NCBI GenBank assembly: GCA_036897485.1
Contig: JAYMTF010001148.1
Span: 1 to 25,899, forward strand
DNA length: 25,899 nucleotides
Reading direction: 5' to 3'
Source: Pelargonium nanum
Lineage: Eukaryota; Streptophyta; Magnoliopsida; Geraniales; Geraniaceae
The translations under genes and the position numbers were made by a program. The notes under the pieces are model-generated. The model ran no database searches. It saw only the letters and a list, made by a program, of their open reading frames with translations, and was not told the DNA's origin. Below, in pieces: positions 9,427 through 21,137 of the stretch (within the stretch, counting starts at the first letter, position 1; the number at the start of each line of letters is the position of its first letter).

Positions 9427-11262
9427 CGAGGATTGCGTTGAGTTTCTTTCTCAGAAAGTCTTTCCCCATTTGTTCATTGTAAGCGAACGTGGTTGACGAT
9501 TTGATGGTGCACATTTTAACATGGAACTGCAAGCAGAAAGAAAATATGGTAACGATGATCGATTTTATTCCTGGTGTTGCTTATGAATTATGCGTGTATT
9601 TATCGGTGCAAGACTCTGATTTGGAAGCTTTTACTTAAAGTATCCTAGACAAAACTTAAAATTTGTTGAAATCTTCAGTATAATATTCTGATACTGATCA
9701 CGAGGGTGAAGAATATTTTTCCAGATTCACTGTCATTTGATTTCTATATGCAGGACCTGTTTTTAGGCGTACTGTATAAACAGATAAACTATGGAGGCGA
9801 CAGAAGAGTAGAGCTTAGCTTACTTAGAGGTATTTTAACTTAACCGGTTAAGGCATAAGGTTGTAATTACTTGTCAGTTTAAGTTACTTTTTGTTCGAAA
9901 ATTTTGTGTGAAAATTATAGTTCCACACGCTTTTATGATTCAGAGACATACTTTTCGAAGAATCAAAATTTAGCTCATGCTAATTCTAGAATTGTCACGA
10001 AGCCATTTTGTTCTGAGAAAACATAGTGTTGTTAATGTGATGTTTCGTTGTTATGGAAAGAATGTAACATCATAAAGATTAGAGATTTCATGACACTGAT
10101 TACCTACCACAAGTCTGTTTCTATAAATGGTAAGTTTTGACACTGAACTTCTTTCCATTTATAGTCTTTCTGGTTCTCGAAACTACATGATCTCGGTCCC
10201 ACTCAATTATTGAGGCTAGTTATTTGTCTATCCGGAAGATAAAAGCCTCCTAATCACTGAATTATATACACAACACTCTGGAACAATTTCTTGGAATTTC
10301 AGGCTTCAAATGTTTCTTCGGGTGGGTTTTACCCTCGTTGAGTTGAACAGTCTGTTTCAAATTCTGAAAAATAAAAAGAACTATTTGCAACTTCTTTTTC
10401 GTGGATGAGCATATCTTTCACGATCACTTACGATGTTAATGTTAAACATGGTGAATTGGTCATATGTCAGCATTGATTAGGATGAGAACTGAGAATATAG
10501 TTGCCGTGTAGAGCCACGGTATGCTACTATTGGTTCCATGAAAACGTTAACTTTACTCGTAGCTGTATTGATGCTGATAGGTTGCCAAATAGGATTGTGT
10601 GTCATTGTGACAGAGATATGACAGTAAATAATGCTGATATTATTAGGGTATTCATCTATATTTCGGAAATCGTTTTGATTTATGAAGTTGACATTTACCT
10701 CACATATTGGTGTAAGGCACATAACTAAGTTTGCGCTAATTATTTGATGCACAAAACAGTGAGCATTTACATGTACTATTCATCGGATTGTACTGTGTTA
10801 TAGTCATCTTCAATCTGTTCACCGATACTGTGCTTGCTGATATCATTGGATCACGTATTTTGTGCTTCCCGAACTAGGTACGTTTGTTTGAATGTGGTAG
10901 GGGTCCAAAATGTGAAGGGCCTATCGGTTGGAAATTTCCAGACACAAAGGATTGGGGTCAGCGCTCTGAGGTAAGCAGTTTAGAACAAAGATCCCTTTGT
11001 TTTTAATTAGGTCACTGCCACTATGTACCTCCCTCAGTTGTTTGTTAAAAAATCACTTACGCGGGCCACTGGGGAAGGCACGAGAGCTTTAAAACCTCTA
11101 AGCAAGAGTGGCCTCCAATTGTTTGTGGCCTACAACTTACGGTCCCTTCCCTTCTCATCATTCATGAAGAGTTGGTGCTGTTGGGAGGTTTTGCCCCACA
11201 ATCAAGGGTACCTCTATTGCGCGTGGCTCGTTGGAAAGCCACTGCATCCGAACCCCACGTGA
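9427..11262 (+). other. Unassigned exon-like blocks, possible spliced gene or relic
   Basis: I do not recognise any protein here. Several plus-strand blocks are open in one frame, bounded by plausible AG and GT sites, and compatible in phase: 9427-9478, 9754-9829, 10085-10129, 10501-10647 (49 codons, phase 0), 10878-10970 (31 codons, phase 0, before GTAAGC), and 11011 or 11038 to a TGA at 11260-11262. Typical translated words are WFHENVNFTRSCIDADRLP (10501 block) and GPIGWKFPDTKDW (10878 block). A 3' splice site at 11010 would leave a 40-bp intron, too short for plants; the site at 11037 gives 67 bp. No start codon or first exon could be fixed, and the shorter blocks could be open by chance. 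It may be a gene, a decayed gene or a noncoding transcript. Confidence 0.25.
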
Positions 11263-11578
11263 AGCAATATGAATGTAACGAGTTAAATATCTAGTCTCAT
11301 ATGTTTCGGTATTGTTGTTTCACAAATTGTATGCCTAGAATTAATACTGAATAGTATGCTCGTATAGATTCTGCTTATGAACACTCTTATTAGATAAAAT
11401 TGAAAAATATCTAACAAAGTTACAACTAAAGCTCGAAAAATTACACTCGAGCTGACATTATAGACAGAAGAACATTGGGAGAGGACAGTGAAAGAGAGGG
11501 ACCCATGAAAATAACATAATGGGTCGGGTTAGGGAGTAGAGAATGTGAGTGTGAGTGTGAGGAAGAGCGATCTTCATG

Positions 11579-13814
11579 TTAAGGGTTGCCATTTTGTTTG
11601 AGAGTGCCGGAATCTTTCCAGAATCTAGCCGGGAGTCCATTTCGAGGGACCGGAAATGGGCTATATTGTATTCCACCTTCTGATCCCACCACTTCCCACC
11701 TGCAAATTAGAAAATCATCGTCGTTAATTTCTACATTCACACATAAGTTGTTCTCTTACTATATGACCTCTTGTAAATTTCTTTTTACCTGAACTTAGTT
11801 ACGAGATGGTGGACCAAAATGAGGATCTCTAGCTTGGCAAGCTCATTTCCCGGACAAGCGTGTACCCCGTTACCAAATGGCATAAACGTGTTAGTTTTTG
11901 GAGCTACCTGCAACCAGAAACAAATAAAGTTATCAGGAAAAGAATTGCTCAATCACTTTCTATCAGTCTTTGCACGCATGCGTGCAAAGATTGTTGTCTA
12001 AACTTGCGTAAAACCTCGTGACATACCTCAAACCTAGAGGGATCAAAATTTTGAGGGTCAGCGAAGAATTTTGGATTGTGATGAATGTTCCTGAACAACG
12101 GCATAACCTTCCAGCCCTTGGGTATTAGGTATCCTGTATATTTTAGGCAGAACCGTAAGAACAAAAGTGAAAAGCCTGCTTATGTTACTGTCTGTTAAAG
12201 ATAGAGAATCTTGTATGCAGTGAAATATTTACCGTTGTATTCTACATCAACTACTGCTTCTCTGAAGGTGAACGATATGATGCTTGCCATCCGCAAACTC
12301 TCTAGTACCACCTGAAAGTTCAAAAGAATCCTTAAGATATGCCATATTTTTTCCCATGAAGTTTCTTGAAAAGATACTTGTGCAGGAGTGTTACGAGTAC
12401 ATACCCTATACGTAAGTGGCATGTTTCTTGTCTGATGCCATGTCAACGGCAATTTTCCCCGGCCATTTGATTTGTATATGGCCTCCTGCTCCATCTGCAA
12501 TGACAGATTCATCGTAAATCTTTGCCGTCATTTTTAACAGTGTCCTGGACTGTTTATATGATTCTGATAAATTCCTTACCCTTACTGCTTCTAAAAGCTT
12601 CTGGTCATCATGGAGGTACTTGAGGATCCATGTTAAGACACTAGCTGTTGTGTCCTGAGCAGCAAAAAGCACTCCAATAATATTGTCCGCGATTTGATTC
12701 TCTGTCAAACTTTGCCCGTTTTCATCTTTCCACTTCAGCAAATGTCCCAATAGATCCTTCTCCAGCAGCCTCTTCTCGTTCCTTTCGCGAATTATTTCAC
12801 TTAGAATCTGGTTGAGCCTTTTTCGTGCCTACAGTATCCGGACAATGGGAAAATGAAAAATAGGGTACAAAATTCAAATCAATGAAAGCCTCGAAAAAGA
12901 ATGATTGGTATGCATGCAGGATGTTCGGTTTCTTACCAATAGGGCTTTGTGGTATGCAGTTCCGGGAATGTTCGTAGCAAATGAATTGTAACCCTTATCC
13001 ACAATTCGGTAGTTCTCTTCTAACTTCTCTCTATATCTGTCTTCCAGGTGACCGAAGATTGAAAGAATCCCGACAATGAAAGCGTTCTGTATCACATCAA
13101 GAAACTTGTAAGTATTATATCAGACAAGCATTGTACCAAATGTCAGGAATGACAAACTCCATTGATACTGACCTTTTTCATCTCATGAAATGTGTTAATG
13201 ATCCGTCCATCGGCCCATGATTCCAGCATGGAAGCTGTCGTTGCTTCAATGTCGGGAATCAGTTTCCTGATAGAGTCGGGGGATAGAGAACTCTGGACTA
13301 GCTTCCTCAGGTTAACATGGTACTTCCCTTGGTGGAAAAACAGCGCGGAAGGACCAATCATTTTCTCCTTACTCTTAGGGTAGGTTGGCTTGAACAAGTG
13401 GGCATGAGTGACCAAAACGAACCTCGTGGCCTCGGGGCTAGCGAGCATGACACACGGGCATCCAAGAATATAGGTCTTGAATATCTCCCCGTACCTGAAC
13501 ACAAAAAGAAACAAACACAACATGTTGAAACTTGAAACCTCTAAGCTCGAAATGATGGTTGATAGACAAATTATAAATAGCGTTAAAGTTAAAAACCTTT
13601 GCTGCTTTCTGGCAAAGAAGACACTAGGATCTTCCGAATATAGTTGCAGAGTTTCTCCCACGATCGGCCACCCCATAGACCCTGGAGGAAGCTTAGAACG
13701 TCTTTGTTTGAATAATTTCTTTTGCTTCTTTATAAAGGAATAGAAGAGAAACAGAAGTATGCACGTGAAAATAGAGACTATCTCCAAGTAAATGTAGCTC
13801 TCTCTACTCTCCAT
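11579..13814 (-). CDS. CYP707A: Abscisic acid 8'-hydroxylase, cytochrome P450 CYP707A family, 9 exons, 484 aa
   Basis: Hydroxylates abscisic acid at C-8' using O2 and NADPH-P450 reductase; the product rearranges to phaseic acid. This is the main ABA breakdown step, at the ER. Exons: 13814-13597, 13494-13173, 13086-12937, 12828-12580, 12494-12405, 12311-12233, 12133-12027, 11907-11789, 11699-11579. All introns are GT-AG and short (81-119 bp); the exons total 1455 nt with no stop. Seen: an N-terminal membrane anchor (about 8-27), the proline hinge LPPGSMGWP (42-50), I-helix AAQDTT (286-291), ExxR as ESLR (347-350), DPSRFE (400-405), and heme loop FGNGVHACPG (416-425) with Cys423 as the iron ligand. 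Family-specific text includes ILGCPCVMLASPEA and NIIGVLFAAQDTTASV. The start at 13814 is the first Met, right before the anchor. It looks functional; the number of the CYP707A member cannot be assigned. Confidence 0.97.
11967..11990. repeat. Perfect 24-bp palindrome in CYP707A intron 7
   Basis: Positions 11967-11990 equal their own reverse complement, centred on gcatgc (tctttgcacgca then tgcgtgcaaaga). It lies inside the 119-bp intron 11908-12026, about 37 bases from the 5' splice site (minus strand). It has no spacer, so it could extrude a cruciform in DNA or fold into a tight hairpin in the pre-mRNA. Confidence 0.9.
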
Positions 13815-13950
13815 ATTTTGTGCTAAGTATATTCAATCCGTACTTTTGTGCAGCAGAGCAGAGAGAAGCGGATATGTTGAAACTTGAGAGGCGAGTGAAG
13901 CTCAGCTTGTGGTGATCAGAATCAATGTGAAGAAGTGAGGTGGGTTCGGG

Positions 13951-13958
13951 TTTTTATA
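13951..13958 (-). promoter_or_regulatory. TATA box of CYP707A
   Basis: TATAAAAA on the minus strand lies 137 bases upstream of the start codon. This is a good spacing for a 5' UTR of roughly 100 bases. No ABRE was seen in the near promoter (13815-14600). Confidence 0.65.
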
Positions 13959-14599
13959 GAGCCAATGTGGAACAAAGCGGATAGAGACAACATCTGGGTT
14001 TGCAAGAAACATGGTAAGGTTTTTTACTGGTTTAGTCGCTTTTACGGGATCAAGAATACTATTTAAGTGCTTAATAGTTAATACACGGTTATGAGAATTG
14101 GAACCGATTTAAAGTCTCGAAAGAAATAGATTTCAGATTGAATTATGAGAATTGGACCACATTTGGAGCAAAAAGGCATATTGGTGACGTTTTCTTGGAA
14201 TTTGATGCAGATTTGAGGAGCAATGTGCAGATGGAGGATCATGCTGGTTTTTGCTTTTCAAATGGTAAATCAATATGGTGATTTATATTGCTTGTTTTTG
14301 TTAATCCTATTGTTAATAATTGATTTATAAAATGACTTATTGGGAGGATGTTTTGTTCATTTTGTTAGTTGTAAAACAGCAACTACTCATTTTTGTTGTA
14401 AAGTTTGTCTTTTATGAGAAATAATAATTAATAATTGGAGGGGACCACAGTAAATTGTAGGATTTTTCATTTTTACAAGATAGAATATAGTTCAAGCTCT
14501 CTCAAATATAATTAAGACTATTTTCTTACAATTAAAAGTTTATGATTAGAGAAAAAAAGTCAACTCAAGCCTCGTGTCCCAAAGAGTGAAGTGGGGGCC

Positions 14600-14740
14600 A
14601 AGTTTTTTTTTTTTTTTTTGCTGAATCAGCCTATCAAAATGGTTAGTTAGAGGTAGAAAATTTGAGACCATCCAAAAGTGTCACAACAAAAGTACAAGGA
14701 GAAATAAGTATTAAGCAAACAACTTAAATTTTGTAAGTGA

Positions 14741-14779
<39 letters not shown>

Positions 14780-14780
14780 G
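14600..14780. repeat. Poly-T run and (AT)n(GT)n microsatellite
   Basis: A T run lies near 14602-14619. About 120 bases on, (AT)10 at 14741-14760 passes directly into (GT)9 at 14761-14778. The sequence between is AT-rich and without a gene. Likely length-variable between individuals. Confidence 0.9.
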
Positions 14781-14940
14781 AGATCATTCCAATTTAATTT
14801 GAAAAGTTATGACATTAATTGCCAATGAAGGTTCTAAGATTTGGTAATGGTTTGGCTCACAAACACTATATTCTCTCGCTCTATATATATTTTCACAAGA
14901 ATCACAACATGAATATGATATCAACAAACACACTCTCAAT

Positions 14941-15212
14941 TGGAGCTGGCAAAATAGATCTGATCTGTCGGGTACTCAAATCCAACCGGTTTCTGGCGGG
15001 TTTGGGTCATCTTTTGTCAACTTGAAAAAATTTGAGGTTCAGATGAGGTATAATATAAAATTTTCGGATCAGGTCAGATATACCTGTAAAAAACAGTGTG
15101 TTTATGTCTAAAACCTAAAACTCGAACCCGACCAACCCAAAAATCTTATAAAATCGGATTAGGGTTAGGATTCATCAACCCGACTCTATCCGACCCAAAC
15201 TTTTGCCAACTA
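14941..15212. mobile_element. hAT-like MITE upstream of CYP707A
   Basis: The left end is tggagctggcaaaat and the reverse complement of the right end is tagttggcaaaagt. They are similar, with a short gap. The flanks are ctctcaat (14933-14940) and ctctcatt (15213-15220), an 8-bp duplication with one mismatch. The interior carries repeated gggtt/cgggt and cccgacc words, as in the other hAT-like copies. It is 272 bp with no coding capacity. Confidence 0.7.
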
Positions 15213-15617
15213 CTCTCATTGTACCAAATAGTTATGGATTACTAATTTACTATTACCTTTCCCTACATGTTTTGGTCAACATTATTTCAAATAGTAATGT
15301 ATTAATATTGCTTTCAACATGCTTTGGGCCACACCATAAATGTGTAAAATTAGGAATTATCTATGAGATAAAATTAGTCATTAAAATAGTATATTTCTTA
15401 TATACACTTTGGTGAATTATTTTAATGCGTCTTTTTTTATTCGGTCAACTTCGTTACATTATAGTGTGTTGTCGTCTTATTCATGTGTAGAAAAATTGTC
15501 TTGGAATTGTTCAAATTCTAAATGTTGGGGATCGAGTTGGAGACTTGGGTCCTTGGGGGGAGATCCGAAGGCTTTAATCCTAGTTTATTGGTTTTCGGAG
15601 CTTGCGCCAGTGTAGCG

Positions 15618-15899
15618 CACTATTAATAGATATCTAGATGCCACTGAATGAGGTATGTCCATGACGGGCAAATCCGTCTTCAAAGACCGCCTTCCTGTGA
15701 TGTTTAAACCGTCACCAAGGGTCTTTTTCGTGACGAAAAAACGATGTAGTCACCGAAACGATGACGGTTTTAATGTATGTCGCAGAATTTAAAGCAACAG
15801 TGATAAGTTTTTGGTGACGGCTCCGAACACATATTCGATGACGGGAACAACTTTTGGTGACGAGATTTGGCTGTGCCAAAAGTGAGTATTCTTGTAGTG
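15618..15899. mobile_element. CACTA (En/Spm-type) transposon end
   Basis: The stretch ends attcttgtagtg at 15888-15899, the reverse complement of cactacaagaat, a standard CACTA terminus. The preceding 250 bases carry many copies of a subterminal-type word in both orientations (gtgacgg, tgacggg, gtcacc), for example near 15662, 15711, 15764, 15815 and 15861. A possible left end, cacta at 15618, shares only five bases with the right end and has no matching 3-bp target duplication. The left limit is therefore tentative and this may be a lone terminal fragment. No transposase is seen. Confidence 0.6.
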
Positions 15900-16111
15900 T
15901 GTGTTTTCAAAAAATTATCTCGAACATGAAAGTAAAAATATTTACGAGGCGGGATCCTTGGTGGTGACGTGTGATTTTCCTTGGACGCATTGGGAGTTTT
16001 TGTGGAGTTCGGGAGCTAGTCCGCGAAAACTCGTTTCATAACGTGATCACGATTACAAATAAATAAAATAATAAAAATCCTCCCACACATCGTGGATCAT
16101 TTGATTTTCAG

Positions 16112-16612
16112 TTAAGGGTCTTTAGAAGCGAGTCCATTGTCATTGATAAGCCGGCGCTCTTCACGTGGCTTAGCGGGACCCATCTGCCACGGCGGTGCAT
16201 TGTAGCTCACAAGTTCGAGCCGTTGCGATCTCCCACCTTCCTGATCGGACGGCCGTCCCGTCCTTTCCCTTTTCTGTGTGGGCCCGGAATAATGTACGGA
16301 TGCACCCGTGGAACCTTCGAGTATTGAGGCGGGACCCACAAGCGCATTGAGATGCACGGTGAGGTCGATTTCAGGTGGTGGTGTTGTATCCTATTGGTCG
16401 TTATCGGAACAAGCTGGATCATTCCACGTGTCAATATATTGGTGGTCCTGATCGAGAGACTTCGAGGATGGGAACTGGTACAGTGCGGCACTTCCCGGAA
16501 TGGCAACAAACAGTTCGGCGGTTGATGTGTGGACTTGTCGGCCGCCCCTGATGATGTACCACTCGTTTATTGCCCGCCTCCCAGGCAATAGGTGAATGGT
16601 GATTTGATCGCT
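16112..16612 (-). other. GC-rich coding-like island, unidentified relic
   Basis: About 500 bp that is clearly GC-richer than its AT-rich surroundings. On the minus strand one frame is open from after a TAA (16613-16615) to a TAA at 16112-16114, broken only by TAG at 16391-16393. Peptide words include NEWYIIRGGRQVHTS and WQMGPAKPREERRL. I recognise no family. The other two minus frames are also partly open, so the frame may owe its openness to base composition. Two G-box/ABRE cores are present, cacgtggc at 16155-16162 and cacgtgtc at 16424-16431, plus gggccc near 16281, so a promoter-like origin is an alternative. It could also be a captured gene piece or another foreign insertion. Confidence 0.35.
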
Positions 16613-16615
16613 TTA

Positions 16616-17880
16616 CATGCCTGTACCTTTTTTCTTTATTAACCATTTAAATGTGTTGAAGTGATTGAAATTTAACAAATTGTGTCTAGTGATACCCAAG
16701 TTTTTTATTTTTCCTAGGAATTTCTATTTTTCTTAGGAATTTCAGTGTCATCAAACTGTTGTTGAAGTTAATTACAGTGATAGATGATTGTAAAATTCGA
16801 ATATGTACGAAGAAAACAGTATTTAGTATCGTCGAGAAAATGACGACAATATTGATTGTTTAAAATAAATTTTTGCGGCAAAATCAGTATTGGATCTTCA
16901 TGCAAGAACTTACCCTCAAAGACACAACCACAAGAAAGTTACTTCTACGCACCTCACATGTTTAGAAGGGTCTTTCTTGCCTCCGCGCACCCTAAATGGT
17001 GTCTACCTTGTATGTCTAGAATGATGTCATGTAATAACTCGCCTCCATAGAAACAACTTCATGCAATGTGTAAGAAAGCTCGTGTTACCATCCTGTACAT
17101 CCAACATATAAGTGATTGTCACGTACTTTGTTCGAGTCACATAATTAAAGTGTGCTCATGATGTATCTCATGTACCACTGACCAATTACACAATTAATGT
17201 TATATTCCATCGGCTATGTTTATAAGTATAATATTAATTACTCATTTTTCTTAAAGAAAAAAGTAGATTCGCACTATTTTCTCTCAATTCTCTCTAATTT
17301 TGTAGTATTTTGAAACACACAGGATAGAGAATTACATTCTCATGCTCATGGTGGATTCTCGAGCACAAACATGAGTTTTGACTTGACGAAATGATTTCTT
17401 TTAAATTTCTTTTAAGGTCTAGAGCATTTGATCGAAAACTTATGACACTTAATATCAGACTTAGCACTTTAGCTTCCTACACTAGAGTTTGGACAATTTT
17501 TTGTTTTTTTTTTTCAAGATTGAATGGTCAACAAAACACATCATAGTCACATGTTAATTAAATCATGATCTCTGAGTTTAAACTTTTACGTATGTAAAAA
17601 AAAAAAGAAGAAGAAGAAGGAGAAAGGAATTTGATAGAAATCTCTGGTTATAGTGTTCAACAATACTTCAAAAGACTAGTTCGTGTTCTCGTACAAAAGA
17701 TTTTTGTTATATATCCATCACAAACTAATATTATATTATGATACTAAAGTTAAAATTATTATTTAGAGTTTCAAACAGATACTAAAGTTTATGAAGTGAG
17801 AAGAGTGTGTTTGTTAACAAGCTTACTTCATATTATGAGAAAGTAACTTAGAGGGCATTCGTATAAATATTTGATAAGTG
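16616..17880. other. AT-rich intergenic DNA
   Basis: No gene is supported. A 64-codon open frame at 16856-17050 (plus) is unrecognised. An (aag)n stretch lies near 17604-17625. Nothing else stands out. Confidence 0.5.
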
Positions 17881-18250
17881 ACTGATAATTGACTTCACAT
17901 CCTTTCGATGTTTCGATGTGAGATTTTTTAACATTCCTCACAACATGTTGGATAACAGAGACGGAACTTAGTCTCACGTTAATAGTGGACGTAATTCGGG
18001 AGTGTCACATAATTCTCCCCCATACATGATTAAGGTTGGATAAAAGAGAACGGTCTCGAGTCTTACTTGGATAGGTATATTTAAGCTGAAAGGCAAAACA
18101 GACGAGTCACTAAGCGCAAATATAACAAATTCTTATATCGTGTCAAACTTTACTCAACCCAAAAAGTTGAAACTAATAAACGAAACACTCAACCATTATT
18201 TCAAGTGACGACTGATTTCACATATTTTCAACGTGAGATTCCTTATCTAA
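17880..18250. repeat. Degenerate dispersed repeat with internal duplicated motif
   Basis: The motif of the form gacttcacat-(n)-cgatgtgagattttt occurs near 17890-17927 and again, as gatttcacatattttcaacgtgagattcctta, near 18211-18245. Between them is gtgtcacataattctccccca, a phrase common in plant intergenic repeats. Probably the remains of a retroelement; no ends or coding sequence were found. Confidence 0.35.
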
Positions 18251-21048
18251 AGGTATAGATACCTAAACATAGGTGAGCAAATAATTTTCTCACAAAGTGC
18301 TCAACACTTTACTTAGATATGTTTTCTCTTTTGGTGTGAAGCAATTCAAAACATGGCAAAGGAGTAAAATTTCTTCCAAGTAAAATCTTTCTCCAAATAT
18401 TGAGATCATTATTGCTTTTGTTGGTTGGTTGGGATGTGTGGTTTTGTCACATATCAATATATAGCTAGGGTTCACATTTATCCCCTCATGACTTCTTTTC
18501 CAAGGCAACGTGCCAAATCACAGTAGGCTATAACTCATAGTGGTGGAATTTGGAATATTATATACATACATTTTTTTTTTTTGCAGCTATGCCTAGCAAT
18601 ATACTTCACTACAAGCTATATAACCCTTTCTTTTCTTTGGAGAAGAATGGATTCTTTTTCTAGGGTTTGTCTTTTCTCTCCATTCCATCAAAGCAATTTC
18701 AAGTTCTTCCTACTTTCCAACCTGAGGGGACATGAAAAGATCATTGAACTTTGCAAATCTAAGATAAGTTATTTGAGTGTTACTTTGTTGCATACTGAAC
18801 TGCAATTAATAAGACACACAGAAAAGCACGAAAATAATCAAACAGAGCGGTCAAGCATACCGGCAAGAATTTTTGTGGTTTAGCAAGCATCTACGTTTAC
18901 GGATTATACTTCACTAATATTGGATTAATCTCGGTTAGAGTTCACTCTAAAGTACTAGTTTTTTTAATACTCACACTTGATATTGGTGACAACTGATCTA
19001 CTATGATATCTCTATATCTGCTATGTTGCCTTTGCTCACTCCTACTTTTTCACACCCTAGAGTTTTTTCATAACATTGTATTTGTATTAGAAGATAGAAA
19101 GAAGGTAACAAATAAATCTAATCAAATTGAAAACAAGAATCGAACTCCATGTGTATGCGTGCATGAACTACCATTCAACTTAAGTGAGCATTAATTCAAT
19201 AAATATAGTTTGCTATCGTGAACTTCTGTCGACATGAATGTCCATTAACCCCAACAAACGATTAATCAATCACAACACACGACCATTCAACCAAAGTACC
19301 AAACATCTCGCTAGAGCAAACTCTTATCTATCAGAACGTTCGTTTAGTTTAGTAATTTGATCATTAATTCTGTCAGTGCACTCGTACTCAACTTCTCACA
19401 TTCGTAATGTCTTACCATTCGCATATGCTCAATTTTTCCCCGTTCATTACACCCCAAAACACAATATTATATTGTCGACAAAAAGAAATGTGACTTAAAC
19501 TAACAATCGAATGTTTCTAAATATCATCCGTACTAAGTTTTAGATGTATATGACTCATTCTCATGTGTTCATGATTGTGTATGGTTTTATGTTTCTTATT
19601 AATTCGCATTTGGGAACTCATTATTTTGTCGATTTGTCACGTACGAACAATACAAATTACTATGATGATATTTGTAGGGAACAATGCGACAATTAGCAAT
19701 CCTCCAAGATAATGTCCCATTGTCTCCTTGTTTCAACAATCATGTTGTTCATGTATATTGAAAATTGGACTTACCCACTTAGGGCTCACCTACCTCTAGC
19801 TCAACAAATATTATCCAAAAAAAGGGTAAGAATGAATCTTATTGTAAGATTTTCCATAGATTTATATGAGAAATGCCAATGCAGTACACAACACTGAGCC
19901 AATCTCTTCAATTTTGAATTTTTCTTCTCTACCAAGATTCTGCAGATATAGTATTGGCTCTATGGCTTGGTGCCACATTTCCCCACACACAACAAAACAG
20001 TCAAAGCCAACAATATATAATCCTCTAGACTTTACCACAACAACAAAAATGCATGATCATATGAGCATTGCATGACACTGTTCATACCCCAATTTTATGT
20101 CACAAAAAAAAAACCCTTTTTCAAGACAAATGTTTTCTTTTCTTCCCATTCCATCATGGCAAAAACTCTATAATTTCATACCATTATGTCATATTTCTGG
20201 TCGCGATTATATATGTTATTACTTATTTGCAATGTTTCACTACATACAATCACTTAAAAAAAACTCATTTTAATTTGTATGCACATATGACACATGTGAG
20301 CTGAAATCATTAGATCGATATAAAACTTTTGAATCATCTTTGTTAAGATTTTTATAGACTACGTGCACAAGTGTATATGTCGTTAGACTTTCTTTTAATA
20401 TGGATCGTATTACGTATACATGCACATATATAGCAGAATTAAAGTTCAAATATATCTTGGAGGAGCATCTCCTATTGGTTGATATATTACAAGAATCAAG
20501 AACCAACATGTTAAACATAGGCCACCTCATTTTCCGGTACGTTGTAACACATCAACTTGATATACTAGTTAGGTCAAGTCACCTATACATTTTGAATTTT
20601 GAATTAAAAAATAACTTGAAATATTGTATCATTGTTGGTTTTCGTGTTCTAACAAGTGTTGACACTGTAGAGTTTGATGTTGGAAAGAAAAGAATAGAAA
20701 GAACATGTGAAATGTTGAAGAAGAACGCATTACAAGCCCGCATGGGCGTGCGTGTCAGCTGAACGACCGTGTGCATGAACAGGGGAGTTTGGCAACTGAA
20801 ACTCTCAAGGTGAACAATACTCTTTACTCAAATGGTTGTGTGCTCAATTTTAAATTTACTTCTATTGGATGCATTATCGTGCGCCACGTCAAATCAAAAT
20901 TTGAAAATTTTGTTTTTGTCAGTTTTCAGGTGTAATTAGGTTTCATATTTTGTTTATAACTTATTCTAGTATAAATAAAATGTAAGGCTAAAACTCTAAA
21001 TGATGAGTTGGACAATGAGAGCCATAGAAGACATTTGTGTGAGAATTC
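18251..21048. other. Long AT-rich intergenic region, no gene supported
   Basis: Only short, unrecognised open frames are present, the longest a 120-codon plus-strand frame at 20400-20762 with no family resemblance. No RNA gene, transposon end or CRISPR-like array was seen. A TATA-like ctatataaccc near 18616 precedes a short open frame from an ATG at 18648, but nothing supports a product. Confidence 0.5.
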
Positions 21049-21137
21049 TAATTCTATTTGTTCATATTTTGTTCACATAAAACTAATTCTATTTATAGAC
21101 CAATCACATAAAACTAATTCTATTTGTTCATATTTTT
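21049..21137. repeat. Short interspersed direct repeats
   Basis: The 22-base word taattctatttgttcatatttt starts at 21049 and at 21115. Within the same stretch cacataaaactaattctattt starts at 21074 and at 21105. This is a local duplication of about 66 and 31 bases, AT-rich and noncoding. Confidence 0.8.

Noticed and set aside
18290-18508. 72-codon minus-strand open frame
   Set aside because: No family resemblance, AT-rich context and no promoter or splice evidence.
18607-18616. cactacaag, resembling a CACTA terminus
   Set aside because: No subterminal repeats, no partner end and no target duplication nearby; chance match.
19894-19961. gagccaat and attggctc inverted repeat, possible hairpin or miRNA precursor
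   Set aside because: Only eight bases pair across a loop of about 50 unpaired bases; no mature miRNA sequence I know matches.
20400-20762. 120-codon plus-strand open frame
   Set aside because: Longest frame in the right half, but the translation resembles no family and the reverse strand is equally open in part; taken as chance.
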